Both the position numbers and the translations under genes were made by a program. The notes beneath the pieces are model-generated. The model saw nothing but the letters and a program-made list of their open reading frames with translations. It was not told the DNA's origin and did no database searches. Positions 33,930 through 47,022 of a DNA stretch of 64,000 nucleotides are shown here, piece by piece. Each line of letters starts with the position of its first letter. Position 1 is the first letter of the stretch. Source of the stretch: Phlebiopsis flavidoalba. Taxonomy: Eukaryota; Basidiomycota; Agaricomycetes; Polyporales; Phanerochaetaceae. The stretch covers positions 248,001 through 312,000 of the forward strand of contig JAOCPU010000025.1 of assembly GCA_035772785.1 (NCBI GenBank), written 5' to 3'.

Positions 33930-35930
33930 ATAGGTCGAGCGGGCTGTGGGGAGGGTGGGGTGCGAGTTTTGAAGATGGTGAGGGTGGGCGAGCATTGAGT
34001 GCTTTTATATGTATCCTTCGATAATGGTACGGGCCACATGAAAGAATATGAGACGCTGTGAGGATCTGACGTGGCCACTGTATGGGGACTGGACTTGTGG
34101 ATTTCTTGGTCTGGTGGTCAGTGCAGGTACTCGACAGTTAACGTTCTCCGCTGGGCGCGGGACAAGACCTGGGATTGGCGAAACGTGTTGTTCATTTGGA
34201 GCAAGCTCACGCATACATGCGTGGGAAAGGCAGAACATGGACCGCTTCCTCGTGGCGTATGGAAGATACCACAAAGTGAAGAGAAAGTGAGAGGCGCTGG
34301 TGGCCACCTGCCCCAGCCTAGCGCCTCGACAGAGCGTTGAGTTCCTGGTGCAGTTGCCGTATTATGTATGAGTAGGTGGGCCGGCCGAAAGGTCTCTGTT
34401 GTCTTCATATCTGCAGGTATGTTGTCGCTTTCCCAAAGCCCGCCTGCAATGCGTATGCTCTTTCCGAGTGTAGCGACCTTGCGTAAAATGGTCACGATGT
34501 GAGCAGCCGAAGTGTCGGTGATGAGCCTACGTACTGAGATTCCAAGCTTGTCTGAGAGCTTGAACCGTCCATCCAGTAACCGAGCTAGACGGTGCGATGA
34601 GACTAATAATCAACATCTCGACAAAAATGCATAACACTGCGATTGCTTCAGCAATGCTCCGTTCGCTCCGCTGAGCCTCAAGGAGGACTCCTGGGACGGA
34701 AAAAATGATGACATCATCATAGCCTAGTGATACAAGTCCCCTGCTCTGATGTGAGACCCTTACTCCTGCGAAGGATGAGCAACTTGCGCAGGCAGCATAA
34801 AGCAGGACCATACTTGCCTGGGGTATAGGAAGTACGGTACGATTTGCATTTGAGCCGTGGTCTACACGCTTTCACGTGTCAAAACTGTTCGATAAAAGAT
34901 ACCTAGAGCGGTTCCCGTAGTACGTACCGAAACATAAATCAAGCGTTGTTTGCGAGAGGGATCGGTTACTGATTTTGCGTGGGGCTCGTGCGGGCGTTGA
35001 GGACGTATCCTAGGGCGTCAGTTAACTCGCATGCCTGCAGTGAGACTCCCGACAAGATACGTACTCTCGGTCAATCTTCTCAAACGCTTCAGCACTACCC
35101 GCTTTGGCACGAGTCACTCCCAAAACTATGAAGCGTAAATAAATATAATTCGCGGTGTTTTCCCCCCCCCCCTGCGGTAAGATATCCACGCACGCGATGA
35201 AGACACACGTCCTAGTTACCCCTTGTTTCCAATGAGTGGCTTGTTCAGGTGTTTTCAAAGTCTGGACCTTCTTTTGTTCAAGCTTTCCTGTGGCACTGAG
35301 GCAGCTTTGCCTCTGGTGTGATCGAGCGTCCATATTCGCTCACACGCGAAAAGCGTTCAGACGACAGAACCTCATTCAATATATTGCTCTTCCTGTTGCA
35401 CGGTTGCACCAAGAACACAAGCGCGGCCAGTCCTGCCAGCACAATCTGAGTTATTTACCAGGCGGAACATCAACTGCGCACTCACCTGAAGTAGCGGTAG
35501 CCATGGGTTGTAGATGAGAAGATAATGGTGGTTATTCAGAGTAATTCCCGTGAATATTGCGGACGAATTGCCGCGTGATGACGACAGGGCCCGGCCGGCA
35601 ATCAGCGAGACGTACATTGCATCCGGGCACGGGCGTTTGCCCTCGGCGCTCCGGCGCATTGACGGGACGCCCGACCACCACCCAGCGCGCGCTTGCGGGC
35701 TCTTTGCTCTCACCGCCATCTTCGAAAGTTATGAATTCCCCGCACCTGAACACAAACGTTATACATGTCAGCTACGGATCCTATCCAGATACTTCGAAAC
35801 AGAAAAGACCTCGCCTTGAATAGTTTGGCGGCATTCCATCCGTTCACGCAACAGGAAAGTCCGTGTCTTCATTTATTTTACACCGAAGCGTAGTGCTAAA
35901 GACATATTTTATCGTTCATAGCTTGACATT
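33930..35930. other. Unresolved stretch, perhaps a broken membrane-protein gene on the minus strand
   Basis: Minus-strand ORFs at 34527-34811 (hydrophobic segment SIAEAIAVLCIFVEMLIISL) and 35372-35719 suggest transmembrane segments. A plausible 53-base GTGAGT intron at about 35487-35435 opens a frame reading LAALVFLVQPCNRKSN. I could not join these into a known family. A C10 run lies at about 35165. Confidence 0.3.
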
Positions 35931-36066
35931 GTAGTGCCTGCGTCGCCTCAGGTCTGCAGCACAGACTCATACAACTGTCCACACAGTATTACGAACGCCA
36001 ATGGAAGCTGTCAGAGTTCGCAGCGTTCGCAGAGACGCACGTCCAGAAATTCTCGGCGGAAAGGTG
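35931..36066 (+). CDS. Possible exon of an unrecognised gene
   Basis: One frame reads LIQLSTQYYERQWKLSEFAA then FAETHVQKFSAER and ends at a GTGAGT donor (36064). The composition and splice site suggest a real exon, but the following exons could not be followed with confidence; the stretch 36500-36760 (WDVVSFTSQKPHPTAAYHAS) may belong to it. Confidence 0.25.
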
Positions 36067-36769
36067 AGTTGAAGACCATCACCACGTTCGGGGGCCCTTG
36101 CTTTGCCGTTATTGGCGTGTATACCATCGTGTGTATGTGCATCTGTGCGCTTGCGCTCACGTCTGCCGCATCTCGCAGTGATATGATCGCGCTAGGGAAA
36201 CCCAGTCATGTAGAGGACGACGTCTGGTGCCTTGACACGCGCGGACTCCTAAAACGCTCTCTGTTTCCAAAACTACCTATGAACGCCTCGGGCTCGTAGG
36301 GAAAATCCCTTCCCTGGAAGGAGCACCAACATACCTTTGGTACGTCGTGTCCATCTCAATCACAACGTGTTACTCACCCATCTTAGTTATCCGTATATCC
36401 CTGCGCTCTCAGGCCCCCGCCCTTCGAGATGAAAGGTGTCATGCGTACGATGCTAGGGGTGTCAAGTCGGCGTTAGAAGCCTCGGGACCAGCGCAGACCC
36501 AGAGGTGCCCTGGGACGTCGTCTCTTTCACGTCCCAGAAGCCCCACCCGACGGCGGCGTACCACGCCTCCACCAGGTCGCGTCCCGAAGCCCGCACTCGT
36601 CGGGACGTACACATACCCAAACCCACCCTTTGTATGCGTCCGGCTGGTGATTCATGTGAGAAGGAAGAGTGGGATGAGAGGGCGCCTTCCGCGGAGCTTT
36701 TGAGTTGGGTCGGCCAGGCGTGCCTGGGATCCGAGAGGTCAGTTCGCCCACTGTCATGACAATTCTCGC

Positions 36770-39700
36770 CGCGTCGTTTACAATCTTTGGTCCCAGAATT
36801 GCGGACCAACGACAAGCCTGACCCATACATTATCGTGATATACACTCCACCAGAAGCCGCCTTTCCTCGGCGATCTTGTCACCACATACGCTGGAAAGGT
36901 CTTTTGGCGCCCGCCTTCATACAGTCTCTGTCATCGATATTGCGAATGTGAGCAGCTGTGCTTTCAAGTCTTATACTGGCCTGACTGACAAGTGTTTGTT
37001 TGAACAGAGAGGCGGCGTTGCAGGCATCGTTGGAAATTCGATCCATCTTTCTCCGGTTGTGTACTTGCCGCCACCGACATCGATGATGATATCCTCTTCG
37101 CGCTACTCGAGACGATTCGGAGGGACTGCTGGAGTTTGGTTATAACTCACTCTCAAGAGTCCGAGAAACTGCCATTGGCTGCTTGCGGAAAGCATAGGTA
37201 GATGGGATACTCGATGGGGCTAGTCGTGGACCAATTTAATGCACAATACGGCTTCGACGGTTTAATACGAGCTCGAGGCTCAAAATAAAAGAGTGGACTG
37301 TCAACACAGCAAAAAGAGTGTTGATTTCAATGTGTGTGTACATTAACTATGGCACAACTCGCGAAGAGTTGGATGGGGTTCCAAAAATTGAGCACAGCAG
37401 ACTCGGAGTAGTCTGAATCGTAGTTACACTGCAAACCATCCCACCCCTCCCCTACCCCCACCCCCCCGACCAGCCCCCGAAGAGCCAGCGGGGAAGCTTG
37501 CGGCGCGCCGCGAAGTGAACTAAAGGGCAGAAAAACATGTGAGTACGCAACAACTTCTCCTCTCGCAACCTGGCTCCGTCCAGACAGGGGCAGACAAGAC
37601 CAGGTAGGTCACCACGGGCCCGCTGCTTGTGGCGATTTCCTTTTCAAGCCGTAAGGCAAGTTCTAAGCGCGGTAGACGCAGAGTTCTCGGTGGCAATGGG
37701 TTCGACGGAGGCCGACGAAGGTCTTTAAAGGTGGGTGACAAACAGGGTTGTCCCCGGCAAAGGGAAGGAAGGCTATAGCGCACGCATGAGCCGGGGCGTG
37801 GCTGTCTGGAGAGGCACGGCGGACTGCCGGCACAATGCATGGCGGATCGGCCAGCAAGGACACGCGTTGCTCGGTGTGCAGACGCGGACACACGTCACTC
37901 GCGGGAGCGAACGTGAGATGCAATATACGTTCGGCGCGCGTAGCAACGTACATGCAGTGTCTGAAGGCTTTTAACCACAGCCACGGGAAAGTCCATTGGT
38001 TCTCTCTGCAGGCTACTGTATAAAAAAAATATGCAGAAAAAAAAGTTTGCATCCACAACGGTACGGTATTGTCGCCTGATTTATGATCAGGGGGCCCAAA
38101 CGATGAGGTCTCATCGATCGACGACTCGGCTCCAGAGTACATCATGGGGGCAGAGGGGCGCTGGCGAGTCAACCGTCGTCGAGGGGTAACCGCACTAGAC
38201 AAAGCCACTAGTGGAAACAGACCAGACTGCCGAAACAGACCAGTCGCAACCCTATCCACCCGTCATGGCTCTGAAGCCACTGAATCTGCCCACCCCAGGG
38301 GAATCGCGGTCAGGTTTGACACGGCGAAACGGGCAAGCGTGCGGGGCTGAAGGAAAGCCTATTCCCCGAACACTCGAGCATCTCGAGAGGACCCATGGGT
38401 TGCGAGAAAAGAAGAAAGAAATTACGTAGGCTGATGTTTCTCTTACCTTCCTCTTCCCCAAAAGCGCTGCATTTTCCCAAAGACAGCTCCGCGACCCGTG
38501 AGGCCCTCGCCTCCTTCAAATGCCGCAGCATTGCCACTCGGCATTTCCAGAGGTCCTTCGAGCATTAGCCGGGAGTGCCTGCTTTTCCTGGTGTGCCGCT
38601 CGTCGTTAAGAACCGCGCCCGCTGAAGCAGATACGTGGGGAGTGGAATACTCAGACCTTATCCCGCTGCGGCTAGAGAAACGACGAGCGTCCTGTTGGTA
38701 TTGGCGAGCATCAGGGGCGTCTGTCGAGTCTGCGTGCGTGAGGTAATAAAGGGAGAAAGAAAGGGGCTGGCCAAAATTTATACGAGGCCCGGCTCGGGCA
38801 TTTTAACCAGGATCGGCGTGCCGCGAATCGCTGCTTTCTTAGCAATGCCCACCATGTGCGCGCGTATCAGCCTCTGCAATCGTAGTCACTCTATCGTTTC
38901 ACTTCCCATCTGCCATTTTTGTGCATAACTATTTAATGCTGCCATAAATTTTTAATCTTCAGGCTTCAGGATTTTTCCTGTCAATAGTTTGGCCCGCCGT
39001 AAACCATGTGCAAAGAATCGCGAACTCTGCCTACCTCTGACTACCGCTCTTCTCGTCAGTAGCGAGCTACAGGAATGGAGAAGGATGGGCGTACGTCGCA
39101 CAGAAGTCTGTGGGTTTTGTGGCTACAATGGGAGGCATTGCACGAGGGCGTGCCTCGCTCGGTATGCTCCATGTTGTTCTAAGCCAGGCCCTTTGTTCAC
39201 TTGTGTTTTCAATGCGCAGATCGCTTGCCTGAGAATGAACCTGGACCGTCCGTTTTCCATCTTCGTAACTCCGCACATTTTGCGCCGCATGAAGGACTCC
39301 GTACGCTACCTACCCAACAGACACGTCTGTCCCCCGAGCGATCTCGTAGGTGCTCTACTCGGGGCCGAAGGGAAGGTGCAACGTGCGTCGGGGACACACC
39401 CCTGAAACATCACACCATGTTCGTATCCGACCGTTTCATACGACATGTACCCGTCCGGGATCTCCCACAACGTAGCAGGAACATAGGGGGATAACCTTTG
39501 TCGAAGTGAGAGGCTTCAATTCACCAGAATGGATGGAGGAAGACACAGGCCTCGACGGTTCGTCAGGAGGTGTATCCACGAGTGGTCACGAAGCTATTCA
39601 ACTTCCATCGAATTTAGCCAGTTTTTGCACGTGTCTATCAGTTTTTGTATTCCTTACACCTGGAATTCCTTAAGCCCACACCGACGTACTTCGTTTCAGA

Positions 39701-40559
39701 AGGACAATTCAGCAGGCCCTCTTGTCTGCGGCGGTTATGGTCCGCGACCTCTTGCTCTCCATCCCACCCCTGAAAACCTCCACATTGTCCCTACCGCGCG
39801 GTAAAGTCTACAGTTCCTCCGCCCGTGCGCTCCGCTGGCTAACGGATGATTCATCATGTAGCGATACTACTCGTCTCTCGTCAATCCTCGTTCCTCCAGA
39901 CATGCGTACCTCACCCCTTGCTGCGGAGCGCGAGCAAGCCGCGAGCCGACGCTCTATTACGCCGCTTCTTGAATGAACGCCGTGTGTCGTGTAAGGCCGG
40001 GCCTCACACACAAGACAGAGTGCATCAAGCGAGCAAAAACGATAGATTGTAATACATGGGCAGAAAGGCGCGGACGCTCTGATCCGAGGGGCATAGAATC
40101 AAACTAGACTACATTGAGATGAACGACCCAGACTCAGTTGAGTGTCGTGACTCGAGAGCATGAAGAAACCGGTCATCTTGGGAGGCAGATGCGCCAGGCA
40201 TGAGCGTTATTCTCAAGCGGCGCGATGTGGGTAGGGAAGACCCGTCTGATAGACAACATTATCCTCGGCGACGAGAAGTCTCTGGGTGTCCTAAGCCCAT
40301 AATACGAAATATTCAACAACTATATCTGCGTGTGAATTTCAATGACTCCACACTCATCTGCGACCGGCAACATGGCGTATATATCTACGGAGGTCGGGAA
40401 TAAGGATAAATTCATCACAAGTTGCTCGCACTATCTGTACAGGCCGCGCATTTCATTAGGAGTGGTGAACCGCGACAGTATGAGAAACAAAGCCCCTACC
40501 TTTGGTCTGCATCGAACGTCCTCAAAAACAGCTGTAGCTGATCCTCGGCGAGATTCTGG
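36770..40559. other. Long stretch without a named gene
   Basis: Protein-like scraps occur: LAATDIDDDILFALLETIRR (about 37065-37130, plus), WAYVAQKSVGFVATMGGIA (about 39088, plus) and VRGFNSPEWMEEDTGLDG (about 39507, plus). They may be exons of indel-broken genes; I recognise none. The ORFs at 37520-38259 (minus) and 38989-39405 (plus) have no motif. No RNA gene found. Confidence 0.35.
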
Positions 40560-42330
40560 GGACAAAACGACAGCGTACCGCTGCCGAAAGGCAGGCCAGT
40601 CCTAGACCGGGTTCGGCGGAATATCGCTTGGACCTAGTCGTTGTGGGCGCGCGTGTTATGGACGCGTCATCTGCGCCGTCTGGCACGAGTGACAAAAATC
40701 GACGTAATTGGTCGATCGGTGATAGGATGTCGTCTTTGTAGCCGCATACCACGACCTCGCTAGAGCCTCATCGAAGATGCGCGTCGAGCGTGGTCCCCAA
40801 GACTTCCATGAGAACCGCAGAGGCGTTAGGCGACGGGCATCCTCGAGGACGGTCGGGGGATAAGTAATTTCGACAGGGGCCCACCGTGAAGAGGGTGTAG
40901 TGTAGATCCACACGAAGTTGTACGAGGCACTTGAGAGGAGTCACGTTGGTGGGCCAAGCAGCGATAGCAACCATTCAGGTTGAGTAAATTTGCTATAACC
41001 AGGCAAAAAGTTTGAGATGAGCAGCTGACTTCGAATCCCAGACCAGAGTTGGCAGATCGTATATGGCAAGCAAACTGGCACAGGTCTTCATCTATCCGGA
41101 GAGCGTATGACCGTTGATGCCAAAGCTCTCGTCCATGGCATATCTGTACAGCCTGTTCACCTAGGAGGTATCCTGAGGTAGTACAATACGCGGTCTCGAA
41201 GTAGGTAGCATCGTGTGAGGGAGCGCAAGGCCTGGAGTAAAGCATGACTATTTCTGGGATAACGGTCTTACAAAAGGTACGTACTGCAAGGATGGATCGC
41301 CGAATTGGCCAGTGCCGAAGACCAAGATTGCTTCGACGGCAAGAGACTTATTGATAGCTAACAGCCAGATAATCGCCTGAAGAACCTGTATCTTCATCGT
41401 CGTCGTACATAGGTTACCTGCAGGAAATCCGTAGGATGCAAGGTCGATTGATGAGAAGGTCTGATTGGCCCGCGGTTGAGGGTGTTTAGTCCAGCCAGGA
41501 TCGGAGGGTGCAGTCGCGGCGTAGGGTCGTAGCCCTGTGACACAGAGCTTAACATTCGTTATGCTGCGGCGCAGGGGTTCGATAGCTTACGCCAGCGTCC
41601 GGTCGAGCGCAATGAGGCAAGGACTACGAGTCTTGCCCAGGGTCGATGTACACCGCGTCAAACCAGACATCGAAGTGTAACTGTTTGAAGCGTTCGTCTC
41701 GCGATGGACGTGCTCAGGTACAAGACTCAGGCCGTTGACAGTCCCCGGAACCCGGAGCCGGAGATGATGTCCTTGTGAGACTTGCCTCGACAATGCCTGT
41801 GACGGCACGGGATTTGACGTTGGTGTGCTGAGACAGGGGGCGCCGTGCCAGACATGCCGTTTGTCCTTCGCCATAGTTTAGGCAGTCTGTGACGCTCAGG
41901 GTGGCATGCCCGTCATCGTATCCGGCAGCGCCCAGCTCCAGAACGTACTGCAAAGATGGCGTACTGCGAATGATGAGGTTCACAGACTTGGAGATCTAAG
42001 TGACATCAGCAAGCCTGTTCTGTATACAAGTCCCGCCTGAACATACCGCGCTACATTGCATCAGGTCCAAGTATCCCAAGTAAGTCAGTATCTCTACATA
42101 CCTCCACAGCGAGCCGATCAAATCCCACTCATGATGAGAAAGTTTGGCCTGGTCATGGAATTGTGGCAGACGTTACGACCTGGTCGTTGCACACACTCGG
42201 CTTTGACCTCGTTATCCGCAAGGTGGGAGAGTCGAAGATAGAGAAAGCCTGATGGCAGGCCGACGTTGCCCGGACATTGACGCCATAGTATCCTTGTCAA
42301 GGTGATTGATCTCATCGCACGCCACAAGGA
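40560..42330 (-). CDS. F-box-family protein of the expanded basidiomycete type
   Basis: Two hallmarks of a large mushroom F-box family are visible on the minus strand: the segment directly after the F-box, MNLIIRSTPSLQYVLELGA with YDDGHATLSVTDCLN (41983-41890), and the C-terminal motif FSWKSWGPRSTRIFDEALA (about 40815-40760), the usual 'PWxxWGPxxTRxF'. Between them are open stretches such as 40826-41245 with PVEITYPPTVLEDARRL. The F-box itself should lie at about 42330-42050, where text such as INHLDKDTMASMSG is seen, but it is not clear. Such proteins are presumed adaptors of SCF ubiquitin ligases. It is a different subfamily from copies A and B at 12-20 kb. Frame breaks are numerous. Confidence 0.5.
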
Positions 42331-44700
42331 CGCCAGGCTCGGACAGGAATTGGGTAGAGTTATAATTATATTGTCAAGCTAAGGGTATAATAGATACACG
42401 CTAATGTTTAACACTGTTAATGCTAAGCTCTATGTTACACTTGTTGCTGAGGAAAGTCGCGGTTACTTCATAACCGAGCAGTACAGAGTGCTACAAATCG
42501 CCCTGACCTTTCAAAGTAGATGCAAATTTGGCCTCCGGCGAGCGACTGGTAGCTCCGTTCACTTCGCAAAATGTCGGGCGCGCACGACATGGGCGCCCTA
42601 TGGTTCGCAACAGAGCTCTCCCTCCCATCACTAAAGCTCTGCCCATGTTGCCCGTTCCTCAGAAGGGTTATAATTAGCTGTTGCCCATGAGTACGCCGGA
42701 GTGCTTGCCTCCTTTTAAGCTTCTCCGATCGTTCCTTATGCCACCCACGCCCGCCGCCATCTCATCGCGTGTCCGACTCCGACGGGGCTGGTCTTTTACG
42801 ATACATAAGGGATCCTTGAAGCACTTGCCATGGAGATATTCGCGACTCAGAGGATGCGACTCAGCTGAAATCTCTGTCGGCTGAGGATGAGGACTCTGAC
42901 GCCAGAGGCCTAGTCAGAGGCCCCGTGTCGCTGAGGTGCTTGCTCGGGCCACTCCCATAGCTCCTGAGTCACGTCCTCCTTCTCCAGGATCAGGTAGAAG
43001 TTTTCAACTGATAGGCAGAAAGGCTGGGGTTTAAGGATTGAATGAAAGAGGCGCTGCCGTAATGCCGAGTCAGCGATCGGTCTTCCGCTCTACACACCTG
43101 ACTTGGTGCCATCCTCTGAATACCTTGTTCCGCACTCGCCCGTATCGTCTCTTCCTTGGCGTCAGAAGGTGGAACGGTAGAAATTGACATTTAAATAGTT
43201 TCTCCGTGCTTAGAAAGAGCGGCTGGAGAGCTCGCGAACTTCCGACGTGAAGATCCGTTCGTCACTTTCTGTCAGAGAGCGGGAGATCCGCAGCGCCTTA
43301 TTTACCTGTTTGTTTGGAGCATCCAGGATGCGTGTCCTTACACGGAGCGTCCGACGCCGGTCCCAAGTCGCGCGTTTTTTGCAGGAGGCACAATGAGCGT
43401 AATCACCCCCTCCAGACATGGCCCATTGGGGCAGGAGCCTGCGTCCTTTTCTTTCTTTTCCCTGTCTGAAACCTCATTCATTCACGCCATCATGGTCTTC
43501 GCTGTCTTCAATCTGTCAAGATCCTCGCGTCAAGCCATTGTGAAAAGCGGCGTTCGATAGTCTTCTCATCAGAGCGATGCAACGCTCAGGCACACTCGGA
43601 GGAGAGCAGGGAGCCTAAGGGACCCCACCCTAGTGCTCGTCAGAGGGCCCATTCCGAGGACAGGGAGATCAATATATACATCCAAGTCCAGCTCACGCCG
43701 GCTTAAGGCTGGGATCATCATTGACGTCTTAGCCTGATCCCTGTGCGCCGGACCCTGCGCAGTGTGTTGTACATCTGTTGAGTTTGCTAGGGCGACAGGG
43801 ACAACGCAATGAATCACATTACTTAACCAAGAGCTTATATCCATCCGCAGGTTAAGTGTCTATCCCGCTGCTCCGCATCACCCATCTCCGTACTTTGCAA
43901 AGATGCCAGTCACGAGCGTCCTCGAGAAGGAGATCCTTCATACCGGGGTCCAGGTACGATTGACCTAAGGGGTCTCTTTGGCCGCGAGGCTACTTATGAC
44001 GCATAAGAGCGGATCCTGTAGGCCGCGTCGTCAGGGACGAGAGACATGGAAAAACAAATCAGACGTATACGAACGCCTCTGACACGTAATAGATATCAGA
44101 TGCTCCTCAATGATAGCAGCATGCATGATACGCCTTCTTCGCCTCAAGGAGTAGGTGCTGAGAACGGAATGGTCGCAGGGCCAGGATGCTGAAAGCACAT
44201 GGGTCAATATCACCTTCCTAGATTCGCAGCTTGAGGGCAGAGAACTGACTCAATTTGCAGCACTTCCTTCGTATTGTAAATTCCCTCGTGCACCTGGGAG
44301 CCTAGTTGACGCGCATGAGGTAATTGCTTTTGTACCAAAGGGAGGACTTGTCTGAGAGGCGAAAGAGGGCAAGTAGGCATATCTTCCTTCCATCGATTCA
44401 TCATCGTCTTCACATCGTAATCGCACAGCGGTGAGAATTCGAGGCCGTAATGATCGTCCAGTACTGACATTGACGAACACCGCGCCTGACCCTAGCTAAC
44501 TGTCGTGACCATTGTGAACATCCATTGCGTAGAAGTCGTCTCACCTCCACTTGGCCCCCCCGTGTGCTTGGAAAAGCCCAGCACGAACATAATCAATCTT
44601 TGAATATGGTGTATATATCAGTTTTCCGAACAGAAGTAAGATAAGATGTGAGTGCACTTACTATAGCAGCAAGTTGTCTCGGTCGTCGAAACACGCGCAC
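42331..44700. other. Gene-poor stretch, nothing recognised
   Basis: ORFs 42681-42884 (plus), 43210-43419 (minus, with C-X2-C in HCASCKKRA) and 44210-44470 (minus) have no known family. No terminal repeats or RNA genes seen. Confidence 0.4.
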
Positions 44701-44730
44701 AGGTGATCCAGAAAAGAATCCTCCACCCCA

Positions 44731-45331
44731 ATGCAGACCGCACAACTTCAGCCCAAATCGACGATCATGTTTCTAATAACGCCACCAATAACGATCAATT
44801 TGAGCCAATCTTTAGTAGCGCCGAGAAAAGACAGGACAAATGAAAGGAGTGTCGACAAGTTGAGTGGCGCAGTGGATGGAGTTGAGCCCGGAGTGGGCCG
44901 AGACAGTGCCATTCTGCGCCACATCGCGGTCCACAGTCTGTTGACACAAGAGGGAGCGCCCCCATATTATCCCAGTCAATGCTTGCTGGAAGAGCAGGTA
45001 TGGTGTCCATCCTAAGGCACCAGAGGGGGAGCTGAGGGCAAGAGTTAGATCGTAAGGGGTGAAGGGGGGGGGTGGATGTCCTAGTTTTATAGAGGTTATC
45101 CAAAGTGTGAGCGGAACAGAGGACTCAGATGGAAGCAGGATGAGCGGCACCGATAACCTCGTGCAAGTGCCAAGAAGGGATGACTGTGACATACGGCCTA
45201 GTAGTTTGGACGCCCTCGAGGACATTTCGAATCTGGAGATCTCCCCTAGTTCAATCCCGCCCAAGGAAGACGCGCCCTCGCCCACCGTTAACCTAAAAAA
45301 TCATGAAGGTCATCGTTTGTGTACGAGTTGA
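44731..45331 (+). CDS. Possible two-exon gene, not recognised
   Basis: The first part ends LTQEGAPPYYPSQCLLEEQ at a GTATGG donor (about 44998). A second part reads SVSGTEDSDGSRMSGTDNL and LEDISNLEISPSSIPPKED, an acidic Ser-rich tail ending at TGA 45331. Composition resembles a disordered C terminus of a fungal protein. No domain seen; a minus-strand ORF (44812-45285) competes. Confidence 0.25.
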
Positions 45332-46560
45332 GGGGCGAACATCACACGTACAATGACACAGCATCCGCAACTCACTAGCCCCTTGCTTTGTTCGAGTCAT
45401 CAATTTATTGGTCCTGACTTGCCCGTTGAGTCACACAGCGACCCGCTTGTGAAGCGAAGCTGTGGCTTTTCCTGTAAGTCCCGTCCTCGGAATGAGCGGG
45501 GTGGGTGATGAGCATGATCTCTCGAGTTCGGCAGAGACCGCACCGGTCAATCGAGGCGGCCGGTGCAGCGAATACGACGTGCAGTGTTCGTATGTTACCA
45601 CCCGACGCTGTTGATGGCGTTGGCGAGCACAGCACAGTTAGCGCTCGGGGGGGGGGCGTGTTCTACCCAATTGAAGACAACCGCCCATATCTTTGCTGCA
45701 AGATACGACGCTTGACTGGGAGCTATTTTGCTTAATCAAGGGTTTCAATGTCAACTGTGTTTGAGGACGAAGATAATCGACATTAATCATACGGCTGCGT
45801 ACGGGATTCAAAGTACCACCAGCACCGATTTGTGCTCATTTTTTTAACGCTCAACAGCCGCGTCGTGAACATCGAGGAATTGACACTTACCGGTGGCTAG
45901 ACATGAAGGCGATTAATAGGGTGGCTACTGCAGCGGTTATGTTTTTGTTTACGCCGATTCGTGATAAAAATAAAATGGTTGAAAACCTCGCGTCATACAG
46001 AGCGAACGTGTGACAAAGAGCGCAACTCAGCCCATCACACTAATATATAGTAAATCGATGCGTCGACCGGTGCAACTTTCCCCACCACTTTCCCCCTAAC
46101 CGGCAACGCGGACAACTTCCCGGGGGGGGGCGGTGGCAGTAACCTCCGACAGTGGCATTGTGTTCCACGAAACGCACATCCTGTCCACGCTTCGCATCTT
46201 GGGTATGTGATTTCATGAGTTGAGGTGCCATGTCATTGCCGACGTGATTCAGCACTTGCAAAGAACCAGATGCCGGGGTTAACCTGGACTGTTACTATTA
46301 TGATTTTTATGTGCGTTTTTGACTATATTACCGGTCTGAAAAACTGTGTCTCAATATCTTATCTTCTTGACAAGACGACGAATCTTCGCATAACACGTCA
46401 CAATTACACTAGCTCTGCTGACATTGAGCCCGGTACTACTGGAACGTAAGCGGATGAAACTTTGCAAAAGTTTGTACTCCGTTTGATCGTTCTTGTGCGG
46501 AAAACAGCCCAGCGCTTCACGCAGCAACTGGCGTGGTGTATACGCGTGAACTTTTTGTTC
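45332..46560. other. Intergenic stretch with G-runs
   Basis: No gene recognised. G runs of eight or more occur at about 45648-45657 and 46122-46130. Confidence 0.4.
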
Positions 46561-47022
46561 ATTGAAATGTGGGGCGGGCCAAACTGCTGTGCGAGGCATT
46601 CAATTGGGTCCTGAAGCATATCATCAAAGAGGAACGTCCTTAATCGTAAGTTTTAGCACCACAGAGTACCGAACTCATGCACCGAACGCGTCGCGGATGA
46701 ACTACGCTCCCGACGGGGCGCATTTTTTGCGCAGCGCAGACCCTCGCACAAGCTTTCGTAACCCACTGCTAACGACAGTATTCAGGGGACATGGGGCCAG
46801 GTTACGGCTTTCCGTCGTCGTCACAGCCAATGGCGCGCATGGATGGGCCTATCTTTGCCGCGTTTCAGATTGTCTGCCACTTCAGCACCCGCCACCGATT
46901 AGTCCGCGCCCACCGAGATCCTCATTTACGGATTGAGCAAAGGCCTTGCACCCGCCTTGGTTCTGTACGCTGGCAATCATCGGCTGGTCCCTGCATTGCC
47001 TAGTCGCCTTCTCGATCGGTGA
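46561..47022 (+). CDS. Possible membrane-protein exons, not recognised
   Basis: Across frames the plus strand reads RAKLLCEAFNWVLKHIIKEE (about 46573), MGPGYGFPSSSQPMARMDGP (about 46791) and PTEILIYGLSKGLAPALVLY (about 46912) ending LPSRLLDR at a GTGAGT donor (47020). The text is protein-like and the last segment could span a membrane. The family is unknown to me. Confidence 0.3.

Noticed and set aside
41020..41045. CTTCGAATCCC, resembling a tRNA B box
   Set aside because: Lies within the F-box-family gene span and lacks a cloverleaf.
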